Shown here in pieces: positions 19,374-30,640 of a DNA stretch of 64,000 nucleotides. The translations under genes and the position numbers were made by a program. Source of the DNA: Streptomyces sp. CC228A (lineage in GTDB: Bacteria; Actinomycetota; Actinomycetes; Streptomycetales; Streptomycetaceae); assembly GCF_021390935.1 (NCBI RefSeq), contig NZ_JAJPUI010000003.1:372001-436000 (forward strand), in the 5' to 3' direction. The notes under the pieces are model-generated. The model was not told the DNA's origin and ran no database searches. It saw nothing but the letters and a program-made list of their open reading frames with translations. Position 1 is the first letter of the stretch, and every line of letters begins with the position of its first letter.

Positions 19374-20393
19374 CTATCTGCGGGGCTGGGAGTCCAGGAC
19401 CTGCTGCAGCGCCTCGAACTCCTCGACGCACTTTCCGGAACCCAGCGCCACCGAGTCGAGGGGTTCCTCGGCGATGTGGATCGGCATTCCCGTCTCGCGG
19501 CGCAGCCGCTCGTCGAGGCCGCGGAGCAGGGCGCCTCCGCCGGTGAGGACGATGCCGCGGTCCATGACGTCGCCGGACAGCTCGGGCGGGCACTTGTCGA
19601 GGGTGGTCTTCACCGCGTCGACGATCGAGTTGACCGGCTCCTCGATGGCCTTGCGGACCTCGGTGGCGGAGATGACGACGGTCTTGGGCAGACCGGAGAC
19701 CAGGTCGCGGCCGCGGATCTCGGTGTGCTCGTCCTCCCCGAGGTCGAAGGCCGAACCGATAGTGATCTTGATCTGCTCGGCGGTGCGCTCCCCGAGGAGG
19801 AGGCTGTACTCCTTCTTGATGTGCTGGATGATCGCGTTGTCCAGCTCGTCGCCCGCGACGCGGATGGACTGCGCCGTGACGATTCCGCCCAGCGAGATCA
19901 CGGCGACCTCGGTGGTGCCGCCGCCGATGTCCACGACCATGTTGCCGGTGGCCTCGTGGACGGGCAGGCCGGAGCCGATCGCCGCGGCCATGGGCTCCTC
20001 GATGATGTGCACCTGGCGGGCACCGGCCTGGGTGGAGGCCTCGATGACCGCGCGGCGCTCCACACCGGTGATGCCGGAGGGCACGCAGACGACGACCCGG
20101 GGGCGGGCGAGGTAGCGACGCTTGTGGATCTTCAGGATGAAGTAGCGGAGCATCCGCTCGGTGATCTCGAAGTCCGCGATCACCCCGTCCTTCAGTGGCC
20201 GGACGGCCACGATGTTGCCGGGGGTCCGGCCGATCATCTTCTTCGCTTCGGCGCCGACCGCCAGGATGCCACCGGTGTTGGTGTTGATGGCGACGACCGA
20301 CGGCTCGTTGAGGACGATGCCGCGACCCCTGACGTACACCAGCGTGTTGGCGGTCCCGAGGTCGACAGCCATGTCACGGCCGATGAACGACAT
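19374..20393 (-). CDS. mreB: Rod shape-determining protein MreB (bacterial actin)
   Basis: 339 residues beginning [21 protein letters not shown]. The ATG at 20393 has AAGGGG 6 nt upstream, so I prefer it to an ATG seven codons earlier preceded by CTCCTC. Actin-fold nucleotide motifs: phosphate-1 [25 protein letters not shown], phosphate-2 [18 protein letters not shown], adenosine [15 protein letters not shown]. In Streptomyces MreB acts mainly in spore-wall synthesis. Preceded by the ndk terminator, so it has its own promoter in the 20394-20591 interval. Confidence 0.96.
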   Translation of the reverse strand: MSFIGRDMAVDLGTANTLVYVRGRGIVLNEPSVVAINTNTGGILAVGAEAKKMIGRTPGNIVAVRPLKDGVIADFEITERMLRYFILKIHKRRYLARPRVVVCVPSGITGVERRAVIEASTQAGARQVHIIEEPMAAAIGSGLPVHEATGNMVVDIGGGTTEVAVISLGGIVTAQSIRVAGDELDNAIIQHIKKEYSLLLGERTAEQIKITIGSAFDLGEDEHTEIRGRDLVSGLPKTVVISATEVRKAIEEPVNSIVDAVKTTLDKCPPELSGDVMDRGIVLTGGGALLRGLDERLRRETGMPIHIAEEPLDSVALGSGKCVEEFEALQQVLDSQPRR

Positions 20394-20591
20394 TGAGTTC
20401 CCCTTGTTTCCCATGAGGAGCGCCGGGCCTTCCCAATAGAGCGTTGACGGCTTCTCAGGACGGCGCGCTGGATCGTGTGGAGCGGAGGATTCCATCGTAG
20501 TGCCGCTGACGCGAACACGGCGCGGTGGTCCGCCTCTGTATAGGTGACGAGGTGTCGGACGGATGCGTTCCCGGACGCCGCCGCCATATGT

Positions 20592-20626
20592 CCTGGGGCG
20601 ACCGAAATTCCTTCGGTCGCCCCAGG
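20592..20626 (-). terminator. Terminator of ndk
   Basis: 15-bp perfect stem (CCTGGGGCGACCGAA and complement) with loop ATTCC, 28 nt past the ndk stop. Separates ndk from mreB. Confidence 0.85.
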
Positions 20627-20654
20627 TCAACAGCGCTGTATGGCTGACACCAGG

Positions 20655-21068
20655 TCAGGAAATGGCGGGGAAGAAAATCTTCAGTTCCCGAATGGCGGAC
20701 TCCTCCGAGTCCGAGGCGTGGATCAGGTTCTCCCGGACGATCGTGCCGTAGTCGCCGCGGATGGATCCCGGGGCGGCGGCGATCGGGTCGGTCGGGCCCG
20801 CCAGCCGGCGGACGCCCTCGATGACCCGCTCGCCCTCGACGACGAGCGCGACGACGGGGCCGGAGGCCATGAAGGCGACGAGCGGCTCGTAGAAGGGCTT
20901 GCCCTTGTGCTCGCCGTAGTGCTGCTCCAGCGTGTCCTGGTCCAGGCTGCGCATGTCCAGCGCGGTGATGCCCCAGTCGGCCTTGCGCTCGATACGGCCG
21001 ATGATCTCGCCGATCAGCCCGCGACGGACGGCGTCCGGCTTGAGGAGGACGAGAGTGCGCTGGGTCAT
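20655..21068 (-). CDS. ndk: Nucleoside diphosphate kinase
   Basis: 137 residues, family-normal length. Starts MTQRTLVLLKPDAVRRGLIGEI; the ATG at 21068 has AAGGAG 9 nt upstream. Catalytic His at 117 in ENLIHASDSEESA; nucleotide-binding GDYG. Equilibrates NTP and NDP pools. Its own terminator follows. Confidence 0.97.
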   Translation of the reverse strand: MTQRTLVLLKPDAVRRGLIGEIIGRIERKADWGITALDMRSLDQDTLEQHYGEHKGKPFYEPLVAFMASGPVVALVVEGERVIEGVRRLAGPTDPIAAAPGSIRGDYGTIVRENLIHASDSEESAIRELKIFFPAIS

Positions 21069-21257
21069 GGTGTGCGGCTCCTTGCAGGCCGAATGATGTG
21101 CGGTTCCGGCAGAGGTTACCGGGTGTGACGGCGCCCCGGGCACCCGGCCCGGACAAGCCCCCCGCGCCCCCTCCGGGGCAGGCAGCCGCGGGGCCCCAGG
21201 GCGCGGGGCACGGGCCGGGGCAGGACGGGCCGCGGGTACGGGGCGCTCGCCGGGCAG

Positions 21258-21565
21258 CGGCACGGCCGGGCGATGGGCGCGGCCGGGCCGCGGTGCACGG
21301 GGGCGACGCCGTGGCACGGCGGCGGTCGGCACGGCCGGGCGATGGGCGGGCCGCGGCCGGGATCCGCGAGGCCGCGGAAGGCGGGCGGGACCCGGCGGCG
21401 GACCAGGCCGGGCGATGGACGGCGACAGGGCGGCGGGCGCGGCGGCAGCGGCGGGGCCCCGGGTTGCGGGCGCGGAAAGGCGGGCCGCGGGCGGGATCCG
21501 CGGGGCTGCCGGGTACGGGGCGGCGCCGCCCAGCGGCACGGCGGTCGGCACGGCCGGGCGATGGG
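21258..21565. repeat. Degenerate repeats in the ndk/DUF4233 spacer
   Basis: The spacer 21069-21682 (about 610 bp) has no convincing gene. The 20-nt word CGGCACGGCCGGGCGATGGG occurs at 21258-21277, 21327-21346 and 21546-21565, with a partial copy at 21405-21419. The flanks are also shared (GGGATCCGCG near 21359 and 21493; GGTACGGGGCG near 21234 and 21513). It looks like a decayed array of long GC-rich units. Confidence 0.75.
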
Positions 21566-21682
21566 GCGCCGCCAGGCAGACCGCGGCCTGCCGGCCCGGG
21601 CCGGGCGGCGGCACGTGGCGGGCGCCGCCCGGGGCCGGGTGGGGCAGGGCGGTCGGGGGCCGGGGGCGTTCCCGGGGGCCGG

Positions 21683-22036
21683 TCAGGCCGGGGGGGCGTC
21701 CGCCCCGGCCTGGGCCGCCCACTGCGCCTTCGCCTCGTCGACCTTGCGGCCGTAGTGGACCGACGCCCACCACAGGCCCGCGAAGACCGCGCCGAGGAAG
21801 AACATCATCGGGACGACGAAGCCGCTGGCGACCAGGGCGATCTGGAGCGCCCAGCCCAGGTGGACGCCGCCCGGCCGGGTGACCATGCCGCACAGCACGA
21901 CCGACAGGAGCATGGCGACACCGCACACCGTCCACACCGCGGTCATGGACAGCGCGTCGTCCTTCATGGCGACCAGCCCGGCGAAGCCGATCACGAAGAA
22001 CTCACCGATCAGGGTCGACGAGCAGAGCGTACGCAT
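21683..22036 (-). CDS. DUF4233 family membrane protein
   Basis: 117 residues with four TM helices: SSTLIGEFFVIGFAGLVAM, TAVWTVCGVAMLLSVVLCGM, WALQIALVASGFVVPMMFFLG and VFAGLWWASVHYG, then a short Ala-rich tail. The pattern and the position directly after folC (9-bp gap) match the actinobacterial DUF4233 protein conserved between folC and ndk. Function unknown. Almost certainly in one transcript with folC. Confidence 0.88.
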   Translation of the reverse strand: MRTLCSSTLIGEFFVIGFAGLVAMKDDALSMTAVWTVCGVAMLLSVVLCGMVTRPGGVHLGWALQIALVASGFVVPMMFFLGAVFAGLWWASVHYGRKVDEAKAQWAAQAGADAPPA

Positions 22037-22045
22037 CGGAGAACC

Positions 22046-23584
22046 TCAGCCCTTTCCACGCAGCAGCAGCCGGGCCTCGCCGACCGTGATCACCGAACCG
22101 GTCACCAGGACGCCCGCGCCGGCATACTCGCCCTCTTCCTCCGCGAGGGTGATCGCCGCGTCCAGCGCCTCGTCGAGCCGGGGCTCTACCACGACCCGCT
22201 CCTCGCCGAAGACCTCCACGGCGACGGCGGCCAGCGCGTCGGGGTCCATCGCGCGGTGGGTCGAGTTCGCGGTGACGACGACCTCCGCGAAGATCGGCTC
22301 GAACGCCTCCAGCAGGCCGCGCACGTCCTTGTCGCCGCTCGCGCCGACCACGCCGATCAGCCGGGAGAAGCCGAACGCCTCCTGCACGCCCTCGGCCGCC
22401 GCCTGGGCGCCCGCCGGGTTGTGCGCGGCGTCCAGCACCACGGTGGGGCTGCGCCGGACGACCTCCAGGCGGCCGGGCGAGGCGACCGACGCGAAGGCCC
22501 GCCGGACCGTGTCCACGTCCAGCAGCCGCGCCTGCTGCGCGCCGATGCCGAAGAACGCCTCCACCGCCGCGAGCGCCACCGCCGCGTTGTGCGCCTGGTG
22601 CGCCCCGTACAGGGGGAGGAACACCTGCTCGTACTCGCCGCCCAGGCCCCGCAGGGTGAGCAGCTGCCCGCCGACGGCGACCTCGCGGGACACCACGCCG
22701 AACTCCATGCCTTCGCGGGCCACGGTGGCGTCGGCCTCGACGGCCTTCTTCAGCAGGACCTGCGCCGCGTCGACCGGCTGCTGCGCCAGGATCACGGTGG
22801 CGCCCTGCTTGATGACGCCGCCCTTCTCCTCGGCGATCTCGGCGGGCGTGGAGCCGAGCCGGTCGGTGTGGTCCAGGGAGATGGGCGTGATCACGGAGAC
22901 GACGCCGTCGATGACGTTGGTGGCGTCCCAGCTGCCGCCCATGCCGACCTCGACCACGGCGGCGTCCACGGGGGCGTCGGCGAAGGCCGCGTAGGCCATG
23001 CCGGTGAGGACCTCGAAGAACGACAGCCGGTACTCCTGGGCCGCGTCGACCATCTCCACGTACGGCTTGACGTCGTGGTAGGTCTCGATGAACCTCTCGG
23101 CGCTGATCGGGGCGCCGTCGAGGCTGATGCGCTCGGTGATGGACTGCACGTGCGGCGAGGTGTAGCGGCCGGTGCGCAGCTCGAAGGCGCCGAGGAGGGC
23201 CTCGATCATGCGGGCCGTGGAGGTCTTGCCGTTGGTGCCCGTGATGTGGATCGACGGGTACGTGCGCTGGGGTTCGCCCAGCACGTCCATGAGCGCGGAG
23301 ATGCGGGTGACGGAGGGCTCCAGCTTCGTCTCGCCCCAGCGGGTGGCGAGCTCGGCCTCGACCTCCCGCAGCGCCTGGTCCACCGCCGGGTCGGCGGGCC
23401 GCGCCGGCACGGGGTCGCCCTGCGGCGGGCCGGCCTGGGCGCGCAGGGTGCGGCTGCCGGCCTCGATGACCGCGAGGTCGGGATCGCTGGAGGTCTCGGC
23501 CTCGACGATCTCGTCGAAACCGTCGCCGTGGTCGCCGTCGTCCGGCAGGTCGCTGTGGTCGCTGGTCGGGGGCTGCTCACTCAC
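22046..23584 (-). CDS. folC: Bifunctional folylpolyglutamate synthase/dihydrofolate synthase
   Basis: 512 residues. An acidic, poorly conserved N-terminal extension of about 70 residues precedes the Mur-ligase fold: P-loop ITGTNGKTSTARM, RTGRYTSPHVQSITERI, VEVGMGGSWDATNVID, ISLDHTDRLGSTPAEIAEEK, C-terminal LDAAHNPAGAQA and VVGASGDKDV. Adds glutamate to (dihydro)pteroate or folate. Downstream of valS but separated from it by a strong terminator, so it has its own promoter. Confidence 0.95.
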   Translation of the reverse strand: MSEQPPTSDHSDLPDDGDHGDGFDEIVEAETSSDPDLAVIEAGSRTLRAQAGPPQGDPVPARPADPAVDQALREVEAELATRWGETKLEPSVTRISALMDVLGEPQRTYPSIHITGTNGKTSTARMIEALLGAFELRTGRYTSPHVQSITERISLDGAPISAERFIETYHDVKPYVEMVDAAQEYRLSFFEVLTGMAYAAFADAPVDAAVVEVGMGGSWDATNVIDGVVSVITPISLDHTDRLGSTPAEIAEEKGGVIKQGATVILAQQPVDAAQVLLKKAVEADATVAREGMEFGVVSREVAVGGQLLTLRGLGGEYEQVFLPLYGAHQAHNAAVALAAVEAFFGIGAQQARLLDVDTVRRAFASVASPGRLEVVRRSPTVVLDAAHNPAGAQAAAEGVQEAFGFSRLIGVVGASGDKDVRGLLEAFEPIFAEVVVTANSTHRAMDPDALAAVAVEVFGEERVVVEPRLDEALDAAITLAEEEGEYAGAGVLVTGSVITVGEARLLLRGKG

Positions 23585-23646
23585 GCGCCCAGTCTACGGA
23601 GCGGCACCGACAACGCCGGGCGCCGCCCCGGGTCCGGGGACGCCGC

Positions 23647-23676
23647 GGGCCCCGGAACCGTGCGGTTCCGGGGCCC
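23647..23676 (-). terminator. Terminator of valS
   Basis: Inverted repeat GGGCCCCGGAACCG / CGGTTCCGGGGCCC with a minimal loop, 16 nt past the valS stop. Confidence 0.8.
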
Positions 23677-23691
23677 GTGCGGTGCGGTCGG

Positions 23692-26340
23692 TCAGCTCTG
23701 CGGCAGGGTCGCGAGCTGGTTGCCGATGCGGGCGATATCCGCCTCCGCGGCGGCCAGGCGGGTGCGGATCTTGTCGACCACGTGGTCCGGGGCCTTGGCG
23801 AGGAACGCCTCGTTGCCGAGCTTGGCCTCGGCCTGGGCCTTCTCCTTCTCGGCCGCCGCGAGGTCCTTCGTGAGGCGCTTGCGCTCCGCCTCCACGTCGA
23901 TCGTGCCCGACAGGTCGAGGGCGACCGTGGCGCCGGCGACCGGCAGGGACGCGGTGGCGTGGAAGCCCTCCCCTTCCGGCTGGAGGCGCAGCAGCTGGCG
24001 GATGGCCGGCTCGTGCGGGGCCAGGGCGGTGCCGTCCAGGTCCAGGCGGGCCGGGACCTTCTGGCCGGGCTGGAGGCCCTGGTCGGAGCGGAAGCGGCGG
24101 ACCTCGGTGACCACCCGCTGGACCAGCTCGATCTCCTGCTCGGCGGCCTCGTCGCGGAAGCCGCCCGGGGTGTCGGCGCCGGGGACGCGGACGGCGGTCG
24201 GCCAGTCGGCGACGACCAGGGACTCCCCGCCGGTGAGGGTGGTCCACAGGGTGTCGGTGACGAACGGGACGACCGGGTGCAGCAGGCGCAGCATCACGTC
24301 GAGGACCTCGCCGAGGACCCGGGCGGACACCCGGGCCTGCTCGCCGCCCGCGAAGAAGGTCGTCTTGGAGAGTTCGACGTACCAGTCGAAGACCTCGTCC
24401 CACGCGAAGTGGTAGAGGGTCTCGCTGAGCTTGGAGAACTGGAAGTCCTCGTAGTAGGCGTCGACCTCCGCGACCGTCGCGTTGAGGCGGGACAGGATCC
24501 ACCGGTCGGCGGCGGACATCCGGGAGGCGTCCGGCAGGGGGCCCTCGACGGTGGCGCCGTTCATCAGCGCGAAGCGGGTGGCGTTCCAGATCTTGTTGGC
24601 GAAGTTGCGGGACGCCTGGACCCAGTCCTCGCCGATCGGCACGTCGGTGCCCGGGTTGGCGCCGCGGGCCAGGGTGAAGCGCAGGGCGTCGGAGCCGTAC
24701 TTGTCCATCCAGTCGAGCGGGTCGACGACGTTGCCGAAGGACTTCGACATCTTCTTGCCGCGCTCGTCGCGGACCAGGCCGGTCAGCGCGATCGTCTTGA
24801 ACGGGACCTCGCCGTCCATGGCGTACAGGCCGAACATCATCATCCGGGCGACCCAGAAGAAGATGATGTCGTGGCCGGTGAGCAGGACGTCGGTCGGGTA
24901 GAACTTCCGCAGGTCGGGGGTGTCCTCGGGCCAGCCGAGGGTGGAGAACGGCCACAGGCCGGAGGAGAACCACGTGTCGAGGACGTCGGTCTCCTGCCGC
25001 CAGCCCTCGCCCGCGGGCGGCTCCTCGTCGGGGCCGACGCAGACGACCTCGCCGTCCGGGCCGTACCAGACGGGGATGCGGTGGCCCCACCACAGCTGGC
25101 GCGAGATGCACCAGTCGTGCATGTTGTCCACCCAGTCGAAGTAGCGCTTCGACAGGTCCTCGGGGTGGATGGCGACGCGGCCGTCGCGGACGGCGTCGCC
25201 CGCGGCCTTGGCGAGCGGCTCCACCTTGACCCACCACTGGAGGGACAGGCGCGGCTCGATGGTGGTCCCGCAGCGGGAGCAGTGGCCGACGGAGTGGACG
25301 TACGGGCGCTTCTCGGCGACGATCCGGCCCTGCGAGCGCAGGGCGGTGACGACGGCGTCGCGCGCCTCGAAGCGGTCGAGTCCCTGGAACGGGCCGTGGA
25401 CGGTGATGACCCCGCGCTCGTCCATGATCGTCATGGACTCCAGGCCGTGGCGCTGGCCGATCGCGAAGTCGTTCGGGTCGTGCGCGGGGGTCACCTTGAC
25501 GGCGCCGGTGCCGAACTCCGGGTCGACGTGGGTGTCCGCGACGACCGGGATCGTACGGTCCGTCAGCGGCAGCTTGATGTGCGTGCCGACCAGGTGCTTG
25601 TAGCGCTCGTCGTCGGGGTGGACGGCGACGGCGGTGTCACCGAGCATCGTCTCGGCGCGGGTGGTGGCGACGACCAGGGAGTCCTCGCCCTCGCCGTACC
25701 GGATGGAGACGAGCTCGCCGTCGTCCTCCTGGTACTCCACCTCGATGTCGGAGATGGCGGTGAGGCAGCGGGGGCACCAGTTGATGATGCGCTCGGCGCG
25801 GTAGATCAGCTCGTCGTCGTAGAGCCGCTTGAAGATGGTCTGGACGGCGCGGGACAGGCCCTCGTCCATGGTGAAGCGCTCACGGCTCCAGTCGACGCCG
25901 TCGCCGAGGCGGCGCATCTGGCCGAGGATCCGGCCGCCGTACTCCTCCTTCCACTGCCACACGCGGCGGACGAACTCGTCGCGGCCCAGGTCCTGGCGGG
26001 ACTTGCCCTCCTCGGCGAGCTGCTGCTCGACCTTGTTCTGGGTGGCGATGCCGGCGTGGTCCATGCCGGGCAGCCACAGCGCCTCGAAGCCCTGCATCCG
26101 CTTGCGGCGGGTGAGGGCGTCCATGAGGGTGTGCTGGAAGGCGTGGCCCAGGTGGAGGCTGCCGGTGACGTTCGGCGGCGGGATGACGATGGTGTAGGCC
26201 GGCTTGGAACCGGTGGCGTCGGCCGTGAAGTAACCGCGCTCTACCCAGCGCTCGTACAGCGGCACCTCCACCTCGGCCGGCGCGTACTGGGTCGGCAGTT
26301 CGGGGACGGATGCTGGCTGCTGCTGAGTGTTCTCGGTCAC
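23692..26340 (-). CDS. valS: Valyl-tRNA synthetase
   Basis: 882 residues, class I synthetase. Signature [15 protein letters not shown] (HIGH motif, about 63-66), CP1 editing domain (about 200-330), KMSKS motif in [11 protein letters not shown] (about 527), anticodon-binding domain after 620, and the C-terminal coiled coil ([25 protein letters not shown]) specific to ValRS. Charges tRNA-Val. No T-box or leader peptide seen upstream. Confidence 0.97.
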   Translation of the reverse strand: MTENTQQQPASVPELPTQYAPAEVEVPLYERWVERGYFTADATGSKPAYTIVIPPPNVTGSLHLGHAFQHTLMDALTRRKRMQGFEALWLPGMDHAGIATQNKVEQQLAEEGKSRQDLGRDEFVRRVWQWKEEYGGRILGQMRRLGDGVDWSRERFTMDEGLSRAVQTIFKRLYDDELIYRAERIINWCPRCLTAISDIEVEYQEDDGELVSIRYGEGEDSLVVATTRAETMLGDTAVAVHPDDERYKHLVGTHIKLPLTDRTIPVVADTHVDPEFGTGAVKVTPAHDPNDFAIGQRHGLESMTIMDERGVITVHGPFQGLDRFEARDAVVTALRSQGRIVAEKRPYVHSVGHCSRCGTTIEPRLSLQWWVKVEPLAKAAGDAVRDGRVAIHPEDLSKRYFDWVDNMHDWCISRQLWWGHRIPVWYGPDGEVVCVGPDEEPPAGEGWRQETDVLDTWFSSGLWPFSTLGWPEDTPDLRKFYPTDVLLTGHDIIFFWVARMMMFGLYAMDGEVPFKTIALTGLVRDERGKKMSKSFGNVVDPLDWMDKYGSDALRFTLARGANPGTDVPIGEDWVQASRNFANKIWNATRFALMNGATVEGPLPDASRMSAADRWILSRLNATVAEVDAYYEDFQFSKLSETLYHFAWDEVFDWYVELSKTTFFAGGEQARVSARVLGEVLDVMLRLLHPVVPFVTDTLWTTLTGGESLVVADWPTAVRVPGADTPGGFRDEAAEQEIELVQRVVTEVRRFRSDQGLQPGQKVPARLDLDGTALAPHEPAIRQLLRLQPEGEGFHATASLPVAGATVALDLSGTIDVEAERKRLTKDLAAAEKEKAQAEAKLGNEAFLAKAPDHVVDKIRTRLAAAEADIARIGNQLATLPQS

Positions 26341-26477
26341 GGGCCCAGTTTAGGGGTGTCACAGGCACGTACTGAAACGGGAATGTTCCGTGACGGTGCG
26401 GCCCCCGGCGTCCTCCCGGATCGCCGCTTCGGCCACTATGTGGGCAGCGCACAACGATCTGGAGGGGGAACTTCTCG

Positions 26478-27464
26478 ATGAGCTACCACCAGCCGGGCCC
26501 GTACGGCGGCCAGCCGCAGCAGCCCGGTCCGTACGGCCAGCCGGGACCGCAGGGCCAGCCGGGGCCGTACGGCCCGCCGCCGCAGGCGCCTCCGCCCGGC
26601 TACGGCTATCCGCAGCAGCAGCCGCAGCCGCAGCCGGGTTACGGCTACCCGCAGCAGCAGCCGGGCCAGCCGAACCCGTACGCCCAGGCGCCTCAGCCGC
26701 CGTACGGGCAGCCGCAGCAGCCGCACCCGTACGGCGGTGCGCCCGGCGGCTACCCGGGCGCACCGGCCCCGCAGGCCCCGAAGAAGAAGACGGGCCTGAT
26801 CATCGGGGTCGCCGCCGCGGTGGCGGCGGTGGCGGTCGGCGCGTACTTCGTGTTCGGTCCCGGTCTGGGCGGCGGGCTGGAGGACGACGGCCCGCACAAG
26901 CTGGCGACTCCGCAGCAGGTCCTCGGGGAGTACGAGCGCCGGTCCAAGGAGGGGGCGACCGACGGCGAACTGGAGGCGGACGCCGCCAAGCACGGGGTGC
27001 AGGGCGCCAAGTCCGTGCGGGGGACGTACTCCACGCTGGACCCGTCGAAGATCGACCCGACGAAGGTCGACCCGAACAACCCCGCGGCCTCACCGGAGCT
27101 GCTGGCCGCCAAGTCGCTCACCCTGATGGGCGTCTACGGCACGATCGCGGACCCGGAGAAGACCCTCGACGGCTTCTTCGCCGAGATCAACGAGAAGTCG
27201 CAGAAGGAGGGCGAGGACGAGGACTTCAAGCTCGTCGGCTCCCCGGAGGAGGTCTCCCCTGACGACTTCAACGGGATCATGAAGTGCCAGGCCGCGACGG
27301 GCGAGAACGCGATCACGAAGCAGCAGCAGAGCAGCTGGATCTGCGCGTGGTCCGACCACAGCACCTTCGCCTGGGTGATCCCGAGCCAGGCGCAGGGCGT
27401 GGGCAAGGAGACTGCGGCGGAGCTGGCCGCCGGCATGCGCAAGGAGGTCCGCGTCAAGGCGTGA
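26478..27464 (+). CDS. Pro/Gly/Gln/Tyr-rich N-terminus, single-pass membrane protein of unknown function
   Basis: 328 residues. The ATG at 26478 follows GGAGGGGG. Residues 1-100 are a low-complexity tail of repeated PGPYG, PPGYGYPQQQ and QPPYGQPQQ. Lys-Lys-Lys then precedes one TM helix (about 105-127, TGLIIGVAAAVAAVAVGAYFVFG), and the C-terminal 200 residues are probably extracytoplasmic. That part contains two Cys (MKCQAATGE and SWICAWSD) that could form a disulphide. The two-domain build is common among Streptomyces membrane proteins; no enzymatic motif seen. Divergent from valS, convergent with clpX. Confidence 0.85.
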   Translation: MSYHQPGPYGGQPQQPGPYGQPGPQGQPGPYGPPPQAPPPGYGYPQQQPQPQPGYGYPQQQPGQPNPYAQAPQPPYGQPQQPHPYGGAPGGYPGAPAPQAPKKKTGLIIGVAAAVAAVAVGAYFVFGPGLGGGLEDDGPHKLATPQQVLGEYERRSKEGATDGELEADAAKHGVQGAKSVRGTYSTLDPSKIDPTKVDPNNPAASPELLAAKSLTLMGVYGTIADPEKTLDGFFAEINEKSQKEGEDEDFKLVGSPEEVSPDDFNGIMKCQAATGENAITKQQQSSWICAWSDHSTFAWVIPSQAQGVGKETAAELAAGMRKEVRVKA

Positions 27465-27477
27465 CCCGTGCATGCGG

Positions 27478-27519
27478 CAGGGGCGCCCGTCCGGTTCCGC
27501 AACCGGGCGGGCGCCCCTG
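27478..27519. terminator. Bidirectional terminator between the membrane protein gene and clpX
   Basis: 19-nt arms CAGGGGCGCCCGTCCGGTT / AACCGGGCGGGCGCCCCTG, one mismatch, loop CCGC. It lies 13 nt past each of the two convergent stop codons. Confidence 0.88.
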
Positions 27520-27533
27520 TCCGTGACAGCGGG

Positions 27534-28823
<1,290 letters not shown>

Positions 28824-28992
28824 GAGGTGCTTCCCCTTCGCCTGGGAGCGGCTTGTCCGCAGCCGACTCCTGGTGCCTCATATCCGACGGTACCTTGCCG
28901 GGCCCACTGTTCGGGCCCCCCTTGGCGCGGTTCACATCGGCGGGCGGTCTCATCCGCCGCGCCCGTGCGCCGCGCCAAGGGAAGGTGGAGTG

Positions 28993-29652
28993 TCAGGCCG
29001 CAGCGGCTGCCGTGCTCTTGCGGGTGGTGACGATCTGGTCGACCAGGCCGTACGCCAGGGCGTCCTCGGCCGTGAGGATCTTGTCGCGCTCGATGTCGTC
29101 GCGGATCTTCTCGATGGGCTGGTTGGAGTGCTTCGCCAGCATCTCCTCGATCTGCGTGCGCATGCGCAGGATCTCGTTGGCCGCGATCTCCAGGTCGGAG
29201 AGCTGCTCGCGGCCGGTGCCGCCGGAGGGCTGGTGGATGAGCACGCGGGCGTTCGGCAGCGCCATGCGCTTGCCCGGCGTGCCGGCGGCCAGCAGCACGG
29301 CGGCGGCGGACGCGGCCTGGCCCATGCAGACCGTCTGGATGTCCGGCTTCACGAACTGCATGGTGTCGTAGATGGCCGTCAGGGCCGTCATCGAGCCGCC
29401 GGGGCTGTTGATGTAGATCGAGATGTCCCGGTCGGGGTCCATGGACTCCAGGCACAGCAGCTGCGCCATGACGTCGTTGGCGGAGGCGTCGTCGATCTGC
29501 ACACCGAGGAAGATCACGCGCTCCTCGAAGAGCTTCGCGTACGGGTCGTACTCGCGCACGCCCTGGGAGGTGCGCTCGACGAAGCGGGGGACGACGTACC
29601 GGTTGTCCACCTGCGGGCCGGTGTAGAGGCCGCTCGCGGAGAAGTTGCTCAT
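28993..29652 (-). CDS. clpP2: ATP-dependent Clp protease proteolytic subunit 2
   Basis: 219 residues from [14 protein letters not shown] (ATG 29652). Catalytic triad visible: Ser115 in [11 protein letters not shown], His140 in VLIHQPSGG, Asp190 in [11 protein letters not shown]. Oxyanion turn NSPGGS. Serine peptidase that forms a mixed tetradecamer with ClpP1. Second gene of the clpP1-clpP2 operon, 79 bp after clpP1. Confidence 0.95.
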   Translation of the reverse strand: MSNFSASGLYTGPQVDNRYVVPRFVERTSQGVREYDPYAKLFEERVIFLGVQIDDASANDVMAQLLCLESMDPDRDISIYINSPGGSMTALTAIYDTMQFVKPDIQTVCMGQAASAAAVLLAAGTPGKRMALPNARVLIHQPSGGTGREQLSDLEIAANEILRMRTQIEEMLAKHSNQPIEKIRDDIERDKILTAEDALAYGLVDQIVTTRKSTAAAAA

Positions 29653-29731
29653 GGGGTGTTCACCATCCTGGTGGCTTCGCCTGGGGGCGTTCTGCTGGTG
29701 GGGCGGGGCGTGTCTTTCGGTGTCGGCCGGC

Positions 29732-30349
29732 TCAGGCGCCGGTGCCGCCACCGCCCGGGACGCCCGAGGCGGCGGAGATGATCTCGTCGATGAGGCCGTA
29801 GTCCTTGGCCTCCTCCGCGGTGAACCAGCGGTCGCGGTCGCCGTCGCGGATGATCGTCTCCATGGACTGGCCGGAGTGGCGCGCGGTGATCTCGGCCATC
29901 CGCTTCTTCGTGCGGAGCAGGTACTCGGCCTGGATCTTGATGTCGGAGGCGGTGCCGCCGATGCCGGCGGAGCCCTGGTGCATGAGGATGTCGGTGTTCG
30001 GCAGGGCGAAGCGCTTGCCGGCGGTGCCGCCGGTGAGCAGGAACTGCCCCATGGAGGCCGCCATGCCCATGCCGATCGTCACGACGTCGTTCGGGATGTA
30101 CTGCATGGTGTCGTAGATCGCCATGCCGGCCGTCACCGAGCCGCCGGGGCTGTTGATGTACAGGTAGATGTCCTTGTCCGGGTCGGCGGCAAGGAGCAGC
30201 ATCTGCGCGGTGATCTTGTTGGCGATGTCATCGTCCACCTGCTGGCCGAGGAAGATGATGCGCTCGCCGAGCAGCCGGTTGTACACATGGTCGCCGAGGC
30301 CACCACCGATGGACGGCTCACCGGCGGCGTAAGGCATCAGATTCGTCAC
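29732..30349 (-). CDS. clpP1: ATP-dependent Clp protease proteolytic subunit 1
   Basis: 205 residues from a GTG at 30349 ([13 protein letters not shown]), preceded by AGGTGG at about 4 nt. The ATG four codons later has no site. Catalytic Ser99 in [10 protein letters not shown], His124 in [10 protein letters not shown], Asp173 in GDRDRWF. First gene of the clpP operon; the leader carries a ClgR-type operator. In Streptomyces ClpP1/P2 controls development and degrades ClgR itself, closing a feedback loop (literature). Confidence 0.95.
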   Translation of the reverse strand: MTNLMPYAAGEPSIGGGLGDHVYNRLLGERIIFLGQQVDDDIANKITAQMLLLAADPDKDIYLYINSPGGSVTAGMAIYDTMQYIPNDVVTIGMGMAASMGQFLLTGGTAGKRFALPNTDILMHQGSAGIGGTASDIKIQAEYLLRTKKRMAEITARHSGQSMETIIRDGDRDRWFTAEEAKDYGLIDEIISAASGVPGGGGTGA

Positions 30350-30482
30350 GTATCCACCTGCTCGTCTCTTGACGGCTGACGGCCGTCTCAGTGTGTTGCG
30401 TACCGGGGGCGGGTACTCCCCTGCCCTCGTATTCATGGACCCTAACGCGCAGGTGGGCGGGCGCCATCCCGCTTCCCGAGCT

Positions 30483-30496
30483 GTTCGCTGGGAGCG
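30483..30496. promoter_or_regulatory. Putative ClgR operator of clpP1P2
   Basis: GTTCGC-TGGGA-GCG matches exactly the GTTCGC-N5-GCG operator described for the activator ClgR of Streptomyces clp and lon genes. It lies 134 bp upstream of the clpP1 start codon, the right place for an activator site. Match read by eye. Confidence 0.65.
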
Positions 30497-30580
30497 CAAG
30501 GTAGTTGGCCCGGGTCGCGGCGGGGGCAGGGGCGCGCCGCGGCCGTGCGGGACGCCGGGCGCGGCCCTGGCGCCCGGACG

Positions 30581-30620
30581 CGGCGGGCCCCGGGCGCACG
30601 GATGCGCCCGGGGCCCGCCG
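30581..30620 (-). terminator. Terminator of tig
   Basis: 18-bp perfect stem (CGGCGGGCCCCGGGCGCA and complement) with tetraloop CGGA, 20 nt past the tig stop. Confidence 0.9.
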
Positions 30621-30640
30621 GTACGAGGTCAGTGCGAGGC

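Noticed and set aside
26341..26477. T-box or leader riboswitch upstream of valS
   Set aside because: The interval is only 137 bp, shared with a divergent gene, and shows no T-box sequence or antiterminator hairpin.
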